DNA of 64,000 bases from Grammothele lineata (taxonomy: Eukaryota > Basidiomycota > Agaricomycetes > Polyporales > Polyporaceae), in assembly GCA_002150815.3 (NCBI GenBank), contig NDFF03000381.1, forward strand, positions 1 through 64,000, given 5' to 3'. Shown here in pieces: positions 55,380-64,000 of the stretch. The position numbers were made by a program, and so were the translations under genes. The number at the start of each line of letters is the position of its first letter. Within the stretch, counting starts at the first letter, position 1. Below the pieces are notes generated by a model. It searched no databases. It saw nothing but the letters and a program-made list of their open reading frames with translations, and was not told the origin of the DNA.

Positions 55380-58300
55380 CTACATGCGCGGCGGCGAGCT
55401 GTCAGGGTCTATAACGAGCACACGACGGGGTGGTGTGCGCTGCACAGTCGGATCCGACTTGTTCGAGTCGTCCACGGGCTCCACCCCCTTAGCACGCTCG
55501 AGGATAGCATCGATGCGATGCGGCTTCGTCTCAACGTAAGGTCGGACAGCCAACTCCCACCACGTATCTGTCGCCTTACCACCAAGCTTTTTGCCGAAGG
55601 CGCCGTCAAGCGGCTTGAGTTCACCCGTCTTATACCTGCAGAATGCTAGATCAATCTTCGAACAACTAGTCAGTTAGGGAACTCTGCGGACAACGAGGCA
55701 CATACCGCGGCACAAGCGAGCAGGAGCGCCGACACAGGGTGGCCTGCTTCGATACGTGAGCCCTCGATTAAATCGAGGTGATAACGTAGAAGCTGGAGCA
55801 TGGGCAGCGACTGTAATGCACCGCTACCCGTCGAGTTCTAAAGATCCCGGTTAGTCTTTGAGCACCAACGTAGAGGCAGCGTATACGAGGGCTCACTGTG
55901 GGTGATGCAGGAAACTCCCAGTGCGCCATCCCATAGTCGGCAACAGCGGCTCGGGCCCACTCCGCGATTTTGCTCTTCGAGGCCTTCGGGTTCTCCTTCT
56001 GGTACTTATGCAGTGCGCGGGTGGCGATGGTGATTGCTCTTGTCATAAACCCCCGCCGCCAGTTGTGGATAACCTGTCGACCCTGCAATATGTTGTCAGT
56101 TGTCGGAAAAGATTGATACACAAAGACAAGTACGCATTACCGCTTGATAAACCTTGTCTTCCAACACTTCAACCGCGCGGTACGTTCCGGGGCCGTCAGG
56201 TCCATTCGAACAGTGATCGTTGATGATGTTGGTCAGAATCTCGCTAAACCTTGCAGCGTTCGAATGCGGCCCTGGATCCATTGCCCATGGATCTAAGCAT
56301 GCACCAAAGTGGTGCCGCAAACTAGGGGCGACGATCGTCTTCCACTCGTCGACTGTGATCCATTTCGGGAGATCGCTGACAGAGCGCGACTTCTCCGGAT
56401 CGACATCGGCCTTCTTGGTACGCTTTCTTCGCGCGTCAACGACGGTGCGCGCATCTTCTTCGTCATCGGTGACGGAGACATTCTAACCGCAAGAAAGATC
56501 TTAGCAGAAACTCGAAAGTAGTCGGGAGAGATATACCGGAGGCTTGCGGCCTGGGCCGCGCTTCTTTGAGATACGTGTACGCGTGACAATGACATCTTCG
56601 TCGTGGAGGCCACCGAGTGCTTCTTCCTCCAAACCCACAGTACCGGATGTGGGCTTGCCGACAGGCGGACGTTCTGGTGCGGCGATTCTCTTGAATTGGC
56701 TCGCGAGGGGTTGTTTCCACGACGCGGCAGGCGGCTGGGCACCAGACGCGGATGATGGTGGCGCACGAGTCGGAGCGTGAGCACGGGATGGTGTAGACGA
56801 GCGCGTAGGTGAACGAGTCAGTGCGGCCGACGGCGCGCGCGAGTGTGATAGAGCAGTTGACGGCGCGCGCGACTGCGATGGTGTAGTCGACGGCGCGCGT
56901 GAGTGCGATGGTGTAGTCGACGGCGCACGCGTGTTTGACGGCGTGGCTCGGGATGGGTGCGATGGAGTGGCTGAGAGTGCGTGAGGGCATGGCGAGAGGG
57001 CGACGAGGATTCCAGTCTACTTACCGCGTCCGCGTGATGCTGGAGTGCTAGAACGGGATTGAGCACCGGAGCCCGGAGTTAAGAGACGCGAGAGGGGACG
57101 ATCTTGGGGAATTGAGGTTTTAGTGTTGTCCCACTCGTCGCGAAACCCAACGCCCGATTTCACGCGTTTGGGGACAGGGACAGCATGGCTGGTGGTCGAT
57201 CATGAGAAGTAGTGTTGGACATACATAAGGACACTGCGTACGTACCTTTCCTCGTCGGACACCGCCTCCTCCCTGCGTTTCCCTTTGTTGATCGGGCCTT
57301 GTCGTTTTCTCGCCGCCTTCTCCGCCTCAATGTCTCTCAGAACCCGCTGCTGCAGTAAGTGCCTCTTTTCGGCATCACTGAGCTTAGGCGGCCGCCGCTG
57401 GTGGTCGATCGTCAAGCATGTAGGGAGGGCACACTGGCATCCACGTAATACATACCTTCGCTGACGCGGTTCCCTGTGGCTGCGACTGTCCTAAATCCTC
57501 TGGCTCTTCCATATCCTCTATCTCCTCTTCCGGCTCGTAGTCGGAGTGGTGCGACGTTGGCGCGTCGGCGCGTGTCTCGGAGTCGTAAGGGTCGGCTCCA
57601 TAGGGGTCGGCATCCTCGAGATTGTCGCCGACAAAGTCAGAGTCGAAACCATCGAGGCGTGGAGAGAGGTCGAAGTCGCGAGAGCGAGATGGAGAGATGT
57701 CGTAGACGGAGTGATGATTACCGCCCACCTGGGAGTCAGCTTCCATTGCAAGGTCTTCGTCGGGCGCGTTCTCATGCTCGTCTTCTCGCGCCCGATAGCC
57801 GAGTGCGATGGTCCGCCGCATGTATCGCTCTTCTTCTTCCTCCTCTGCTTCATGTTCGGCCTCTAAGGCTGCGAGCGTTTTTGCCCCCTCCGCCTCACGC
57901 TGTGTCTGTGCAAGCTTTCGCTCGACTCTCAACTCGGCGGCTTTGGCGGCTTGATCCCGGGCTTTCGCTTTCTCGGCAAGCTGCTGGGCCTTGTCAGCTT
58001 GGTCCTTCTTCCAGTTCAGGCCGACGTCACGACCAGGGTGGCGATCTTGGTTGCTCGAGCGTGTTGCGTAGCGGCGGCCTGTTCCCTAGTAGAGGCAATA
58101 GAATCCTGGTAAGTCTCGTACTCCGACGAAGTCATTGCTGATGATGTACCTGTGTGGCTGTCTCAGACTCCCTAAGGACTTGTGAGGGGGCGACGCCTTC
58201 GCTTTCGAGTCCATGCTGACTTGCAAGGATGGGCTTATCTCGACCGGTACGTGCTGTTTTGGCCCCTCTACTGGCTGTGGGAGGGGCTAATTGCTGTGAT

Positions 58301-58437
58301 GCTGTCGATCCACTAGGCTTGCGTGGAGGGCGACCTCTACGAGAGGGCGGCGGCTGACTTTCGCCAGAGGATGGCGGCATAGCGGGACGAGGTGGTGGTT
58401 GCCAGCAGAGCGACGGACTTGTAAGATTTCGGCCCAT
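55380..58437 (-). CDS. Transposon-borne partner protein with AT-hook-like motifs
   Basis: A multi-exon gene from ATG 58437 to TAG at 55380. The N-terminus has RRGRPPRKPSG, a good AT-hook-like motif. A long coiled-coil and acidic region follows (KLAQTQREAEGAK, EAEEEEEERYM), then a basic Gln/Arg stretch, a repeat-rich Ser/Arg/Pro segment encoded by 30-bp tandem repeats, and a second basic motif KKRGPGRKPP. The C-terminal 250 residues look globular: WITVDEWKTIVAPSLRHHFG, GRQVIHNWRRGFMTRAITIA, WWELAVRPYVE. I recognise no enzymatic domain. Its position inside the element, head-to-head with the transposase, suggests a DNA-binding accessory protein, by analogy with TnpA of plant CACTA elements. It could instead be a captured gene. 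Confidence 0.65.
56829..56935. repeat. 30-bp tandem repeat in coding sequence
   Basis: Three full units of 30 bp (56829-56858, 56859-56888, 56889-56918) and a partial fourth, each starting GACGGCGCGCG, differ at a few bases. On the minus strand each unit encodes ten residues of the type SRAPSTTPSH in the partner protein, so copy-number change would keep the reading frame. Confidence 0.85.
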
Positions 58438-58544
58438 TTTGCCGCCCGTGCCAACGCCTCGCGCTCTCTCCTCATTCCCTCCTTCCGACTGTTCTATACA
58501 CCTGCCACTGTTGTTTCTATCCCCTCTTATACACGCACATTATC

Positions 58545-61500
58545 ATGGCTCGATTCTGCCGCCTCTGTCGACGGACATTTGTCACTAGCAGGGGCCTTTT
58601 ACGACACAACCGCCTTTATCATCGACGCCCAAAGCCTCCTCCAGCGCATCCACCGACGTTTCGATACCATCCGCATCTTACAGGTATGTACAGAATATTC
58701 ATCTGCTGCATCTGCTTGTTCTTACGTACATATCTTTTACTGAATCACCTAGCACGGCCCTGTGACATCGAGGGCAACTTTCTCGACAACGCCAACGGTC
58801 CTGCCCCCCAACAAGAGGATGATGTCGATTGGGATCCCTTCAAAGACCGCCCAACTTTCGAGTGGGCTGAGCTCGTCTTCGAAAAGATGCAAATTTCGGC
58901 AGAAGATATCAACTCGCTGCTGGAGATCGAGCGCGCGAAACGTGTACTCGAGGAAGCTGGGGCTGGCGACGGTACTGATGAGGCATTCTTTGCGAACGCC
59001 GCTGACATGTACGCCCACATTGATGCAATTCCGCACGGCCCCGGCTCTTGGACAGCGTTTTCTGTCCGGTGGAATGGTCCAATCGAGCCCGACGCTCCGT
59101 GGAAGCATGAGAAGTTCGTCGTGTACGCTCGCAACCCCGAGTACGTCCTCGAACATATGGCCAGCAACCCGGAGTTCGATGGCCGATGGGACTACGTCCC
59201 GTTCGAGAAGTTCACGAGCCCCAATAACCGTGAATTTCGCGATGTATTTTCCGGTCGCTTTGCGTACAAAAAAGCGGCGAGTTTTTTTACCTTGTGTGCC
59301 GTGTAATCTTCATGCTAACCATCTACATCTAGACGGAAATTTACGAGGAGAACCCGGAGCAAAACGAGGGAGCCATGCTATACGTTGTCGGTCTGGGTGC
59401 GGACAAGACAACCGTCTCAGTCGCCACCGGCAATCAAGAGTTTCACCCGTTGTACGTTACCGCCGGCAATGTTCACAACGAGATGAGGCGTGCGCACGGT
59501 GAAGCTGTCACCCCTCTCGCGTTCCTTGCTATTCCTAAAAGTACGTCACCATGTCCAAGCCTCGATTCTAAGGCTGTGTGCTCTCTCAAGTTGTATGCGA
59601 CTGTGAGTCTGATTATGCCTCTCATCCAGCGTCGGAAGAGCACAAGGACACGCTAGAGTTCCGACTGTTTCAAAAGCAAATCTATCACGCTTCAATCGCG
59701 CGGGTTCTCGCACCACTGAAGCCCTGGATGAAGACGCCGAAAGTCCTCCGTTGCCCCGATGGCCACTTCCGACGCGCCATCTTCCAGCTTGGCCCGTTTA
59801 TCGCCGATTATCCAGAGCAAGTTTACCTTTCCGGAATCGTATACGGGTGGTGCCCAAAGTGAGTAGTTTACGGCGGACTTGGACGCTGCCGTATGCAAGC
59901 TAACTCTGGCGGCATCTCAGATGTCGTGCGCTACCAGATGAACTCGAAAGTATCGGTGGGGCCCGCTTCAAAGCGCATACAAATGCGATCATCAACACGT
60001 ACCCCGCAGCGACACAGTGGGACGTTTTCGGCATTCACGGCGACGTCACAGTACAGTTATCATCGCTTGTTCTTCAGATGTTGAAGTTAACTATCAATAC
60101 ACAGCCCTTCACCGAGGACTTCCCCCGCGCCGACATTCATGAGCTTATAACGCCCGATCTCCTCCATCAGCTGATCAAGGGTACATTCAAGGACCACCTT
60201 ATGGCTTGGATCGAGGAGTATATTCGGCTCACAGCGCCGAGCCAACGTGAGGCGGATCAGATCATTGACGAAATTGATCGACGGTACGAGTCTATCTTGA
60301 GTTCTACCTTGTGAACACGTATCGATTCACGTTGTATGGCGCACCTTAGCCTCGCTGCAGTCCCCTCGTTTCCCGGCCTGCGACGCTTCCCAGATGGGCG
60401 GGACTTCAAACAGTGGACAGGAAACGACTCCAAGGCCTTGATGAAGGTACCCTATACCGGTTCTACGTCCTCTGGTCTATCTCGCTGACATAGCTATAGG
60501 TGATTCTGCCTGCTATTGAGGGACTCGTGCCCGATCAGATGGTCCAGTGCGTTGCCGCGCTTCTGGACTTCTGCTACCTCGCGCGCCGGTCTGCACACGA
60601 CATACCCACCCTCGCGAAGATGGATCACGCTCTCGCGCGATTCCATCAGCTGCGCGCGATCTTTGTCGACGCTGGCGTACGCCCCGACGGCTTTTCACTT
60701 CCTCGCCAACATGCCCTCATTCATTACGTCAATTCAATCAAGCTTTTCGGCTCTCCCAATGGCGTCTGTTCTTCGATCACAGAATCAATGCACATCCGTG
60801 CAGTGAAGGAGCCCTGGCGTCGTTCGAACCGCTCGGAGCCTCTCGAGCAGATTTTGCGCACTAATACCCGCCTTGCGAAACTCGCCGCCGCTCGTGCCGA
60901 ATTTGGACGACGCGGCATGTTATACGAGTCGGTTTTGGCCGACACTCTACACCAGCTTGGCATGGAAGATGACAGCCGCCGTCCTGCGCAAGCTGAGCTT
61001 GATGCACGTTTCTTGGATGAGCGAGATGCAGCCGCAGCCGATGGTGATCCAGCAATGTCTCGCGTGACATTGCCGGCACGACCAGGTGAGTGACTACTCT
61101 TCGACCATAGTTCTTTTTCTGACACGGTGTTCTCTTGCTCCGCAGCGCGTTCCATGTCACTTGACCATCTCGCTGCGGCCGTCGAGATGCCGGATCTTCG
61201 CGAGAAGATATGCCGCTTCCTCTGGGATCAATACTACCCGGATGGGGAGGCTGGTGACGATGTTCCTCTCGAGTTCTGTCCCCAGTTCTATCACCGGGAC
61301 TCAATAGGTATCTACTTCAAGGCGGACTCGACATTCTATGCGCCTAGTGAGATTTCGGGACCGGGTGGGATGCATACCGAGGTAATACGGTGCAACCCTG
61401 CTTGGTATGGGAAGTATTCTCGTTACGATACGGTTCTCGTCAATCTGGACGCAGATGCGCCCGGAATGGCCGGGATGTTGGTTGCTCGTGTTGCCATGTT

Positions 61501-61804
61501 CATATCTTTTGATTTCGAAGGCTCTCGATACCCATGCGCACTCGTTGAATGGTTCGAGACGGAAGGGGAGGAACCAGACCCGGTAACGGGCATGTGGGTA
61601 GTGCGCCCGGAACTCGTGAACAACGAGCGTGCCACAAATCTGATTCACGTTGATAGCATTGTTCGTGCATGCCATCTCCTTCCTGTATGTGGGCCCGAGA
61701 CACGTATTCCCCTCGATTTTCACTTCTCGGATACATTAGATGCGTTCAGTTCTTACTATGTAAACACTCTCATAGACTACCATACACACGAGACCGTTTT
61801 CTAA
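58545..61804 (+). CDS. Plavaka-type transposase with N-terminal C2H2 finger
   Basis: About eight exons from ATG 58545 to TAA at 61804, roughly 900 residues. The N-terminus is a C2H2 finger, CRLCRRTFVTSRGLLRHNRL (Cys-x2-Cys-x12-His-x4-His). The central part carries the Plavaka pattern: PFTEDFPRADIHELITPDLL, HQLIKGTFKDHLMAWIEEY, and then FPGLRRFPDGRDFKQWTGND with SKALMKVILPAIEGLVP. Later, MHIRAVKEPWRRSNRSEPLEQ resembles the terminal catalytic-domain block of these transposases. Acidic and His residues in the DIHE/DLLHQ block fit a DDE-type RNase H fold. Plavaka elements are CACTA-related DNA transposons abundant in Agaricomycetes. No stop or frameshift was found. Confidence 0.85.
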
Positions 61805-61824
61805 TACATCACCTCGCAACGCGT

Positions 61825-61920
61825 GATCCTTATCGCGCTTCAGTCCTTATGGCCCTTATGGTCCTTATGTGCCCAAATAAGTACAATAAGCGCGTTAAGG
61901 AAAATCCCGGACTCCTGATG
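61825..61920. repeat. Right end of transposon, subterminal CCTTAT repeats
   Basis: Starts about 20 nt after the transposase stop codon. It holds GATCCTTATCGCG, then three CCTTATG words between 61844 and 61869, and TTAAGG before the CTGATG end. These mirror the ATAAGG words of the left end. Confidence 0.55.
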
Positions 61921-63544
61921 CACGGTGGCGATGGACAAGTTGCAATTGAATGTGGCATGTCAGACCATGCCGCATCAATAACCTCTGGTCTGACAGAGAC
62001 GGCATTGATGATACGAGCCGTGAAGCCGTGAAAGAAATCTACCATTACCACGTGACGTCGACACTTGGTGAGGGTAGCATCCATACGGTATCCACGGGTA
62101 TTAGGCCAAGCCTGCTGTGTCAATTGTCGACGTTCCATTCACGACAAGCTGTCATACCGGATATTAATTGTGAGTCCTCTTTGCCAATCTGGTAGCCCCT
62201 CAGTGCTAGTGTGTACCCACCCCTGCCGCCTAGCCGGTGCATCAATCCGCAGAGATAGACCTATACGAGCTAGAATGAGCGAGAAAGCGTGGAAGAGAAG
62301 GTGGGCTGACACCTCGAGGCATCATGCCCGATCCGAATCAACGTATACGTACTACCGGCGCATTGCGCGGGACGATGTCGTGTCCTGGAGGCAGCTATTG
62401 GGCTGCAGGCTGAGCGGGGGCCCCGGCGGAGCGGTGTTCTCCCGCCCGAGATTGCAATCGTTGCCTGAAACGCTATGCTTCGATGAACGTTCCGCTTGAC
62501 CGAAGCCGCTAGGAGTTGGCGCCTAGTAGTAGGTTTCATGAATACCGGGTGGTTGTGAGCCTGGAGCGACTCCTCATGGTGGACTCGCTGGAAAACTGAC
62601 GCTCATGTTTCCAGACATCGTAAGCGCCTACCTGGAGTTTGAAGCCTGTCGGAAACAACCGATCAAAATCAACGTTGAATACACATTAAGGAATTCAAAT
62701 CTCGCCAACCGTCACAATTACCTCCAATCACATAGTGGCATGTGAGTACTCACTTTACCACATGGTCAGCGGCCAGCGGTCAGCCTATAGTGATTACAGA
62801 ATCTGCAATGCATCTCCCGATGTTGAATGCGATTGTCTAGTACTTGCTCGGCTCTAGTGCTTTAGGGCGGCGTACTTACTGAGCTCGGCGTGACTCGGTA
62901 TACTGGACACAGAAAGCTAACGAGTAACCTAACTTCGACCGGAGCGGTGCTCGGACCTTCTCAGCTCTGAACACGGGCAACTAATAACAAGGATACCGCC
63001 TGTCGAAATAGCACACTTACCGAACAAATCAGGCTCTCTATGATACAATGACGACGCTGATGCTCTCACATTCACCGCTTACAGCCCGCTTACGCCGAGG
63101 ACCAAGGACGAAGCTAGCTCCCACTTTCCCGACCAGCAGGTTCGAGCTAATAAGAACGTAAGAAGAGGTGGCAATTCGAATTTCGGACGCGTTGGACTCT
63201 CCGACTGTCACGGCCTACCGGCCCGTGTGAGCCCCGGAACCGTGACCAGATTAAGGCGGCTACTGGCGCCGGGTTCCTCAGCTTCCTGGGGAGTTTGATT
63301 CCCTTCCATGAGTTCACATACTGCTCGTAGCCCGCCGCTCGATCCCACAGGCCACAGTTTGACACCTTCCACGCCCAACTCAACTCAATTATACCTGTCC
63401 TCCCCTGGGCCCAGTTGTACGAGATCATTCGATTCGATGTAGTCGTAGGTGGCAGGTGCCACCTTTTTATACACTCACGCTACTAGCCGCACTATCTTGA
63501 TGATCACTTGAACATCCGCCCCCGGGACGCTGTTCAAGACGACT
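61921..63544. other. Intergenic between the transposon and P450-3
   Basis: About 1.6 kb with no convincing gene. Open frames at 62065-62499 and 63147-63428 lack recognisable features. A TTTATAC box near 63467 lies about 75 nt before the P450-3 start codon. Confidence 0.4.
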
Positions 63545-64000
63545 ATGGGCTCCCTCATACCTCTCATCATCTACTTGGGAGGATCATGCCTTCTTCTAGT
63601 GTTCCTGAGCTGGTATTCGGAGCGTGGCATCCTCGCTCGCTTTCGGAGCCGCCGCCGTCGTTACCCTCCAGGCCCGAAACCGCTTCCATTTATAGGAAAT
63701 TTGCTCAGTTTACCCTCGGGAAAGCCTTGGATTGGCTACCATAAGCTTTCGCAGACATATGGTATGTCTTCTCGATGTCTATCGCATTCGTAACCCTTGC
63801 TCATTCTTGACCTCAGGAGATCTGTTGTATCTGGATGCTGTCGGGCAACCTATTGTCATCATCAATGATCCTGAAATTGCCAGCAGCCTCTTAGAAAAGC
63901 GCTCTGCCATATATTCTTCCCGAATGCAGTCGCGTTTGATTTCCTTGTGAAGGTTTTTACTCGAATTCCCGACGTCGTGTTATTGACGATATTCTGTCAT
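63545..64000 (+). CDS. Cytochrome P450, 5' part only (runs off the window)
   Basis: Exon 1 (63545-63761) encodes MGSLIPLIIYLGGSCLLLVF, a membrane anchor, then the basic and proline hinge RRRRYPPGPKPLPFIGNLLS. Exon 2 (63817-63946) continues GDLLYLDAVGQPIVIINDPE and LLEKRSAIYSSR, and ends at a GTGAAG donor. This is the standard start of a microsomal class II P450. The rest, including the heme loop, lies beyond 64,000. It differs from the two cluster P450s in its hinge (GPKPLPFIGN versus GPPQLPLIGN), so it belongs to another family. It may extend the terpenoid locus on the far side of the transposon. Confidence 0.88.

Larger units (their letters stand above)
55157..61920. mobile_element. Two-gene Plavaka-like (CACTA-type) DNA transposon
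   Basis: Two divergent genes sit between ends that share inverted, imperfect sequence. The left end (55157-55277) begins CATCAG and carries several ATAAGGGCC-type words (about 55208, 55229, 55261). The right end (about 61825-61920) carries their complements (CCTTATGGCC, GTCCTTATG) and ends CTGATG. Such clustered subterminal repeats are transposase binding sites in CACTA-like elements. A GGT trinucleotide lies just outside CACATCAG on the left and after CTGATGCAC on the right, but a target-site duplication is not proven. Exact ends are uncertain by tens of bases. Both genes appear intact, so the copy may be autonomous. Confidence 0.7.

Noticed and set aside
1..64000. CRISPR arrays, bacterial operons or ribosome-binding sites
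   Set aside because: The window is eukaryotic: spliceosomal introns throughout, fungal gene families and an intron-bearing nuclear tRNA. No regularly spaced repeat array was seen.

Overview
The window is nuclear DNA of a filamentous basidiomycete, most likely a wood-decaying Agaricomycete of Polyporales type. Genes are cut by many short introns of about 50-80 nt. The gene set includes a CBM1-bearing AA9 enzyme, an arginine-type AA9 protein, trichodiene-synthase-like terpene cyclases and a Plavaka-like transposon. All gene models below were spliced by eye from GT/AG sites and reading frame.

Layout. (1) 1-24.7 kb is mostly conserved housekeeping genes: an intron-bearing tRNA-Lys, a mitochondrial single-span protein, a dienelactone hydrolase, an EI24/Rrt8-type membrane protein, cofilin, alpha-actinin, the FACT subunit Pob3, a large RA-PH scaffold, an Eaf6-like histone acetyltransferase subunit, the exosome subunit Rrp40 and the ESCRT-I subunit Vps37. 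Three of these (cofilin, alpha-actinin, RA-PH protein) concern actin or cortical signalling. Alpha-actinin/POB3 and RRP40/VPS37 are divergent pairs with short shared promoters. (2) 25-29 kb holds two tandem AA9-family genes. The first is a canonical copper monooxygenase with a CBM1. The second has lost all three copper ligands and starts its mature chain with Arg. (3) 29-35 kb holds NCA2 and an SH3-like acidic protein, separated by a GC-rich stretch of about 2.2 kb without a convincing gene.

(4) 36-55 kb is the most unusual region: a terpenoid locus with five trichodiene-synthase-like (TRI5-type) sesquiterpene cyclase genes, one of them broken by a nonsense codon, two paralogous cytochrome P450 genes and an embedded mitochondrial phosphate carrier. 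Cyclase and P450 occur as a repeated unit (cyclase on +, P450 on -) about 5.4 kb apart. The cyclases encode the Asn-Asp of the NSE metal-binding motif on a 6-nt microexon. The P450s encode the I-helix AGSDT on a 14-nt microexon. Automatic gene models are likely to miss both. (5) 55-62 kb is a two-gene Plavaka-like DNA transposon inserted beside the cluster: a transposase with an N-terminal C2H2 finger, and a divergent partner protein with AT-hook-like motifs, framed by inverted subterminal ATAAGG-type repeats. (6) A third P450 starts at 63.5 kb and runs off the end, so the oxidative part of the locus may continue outside the window.
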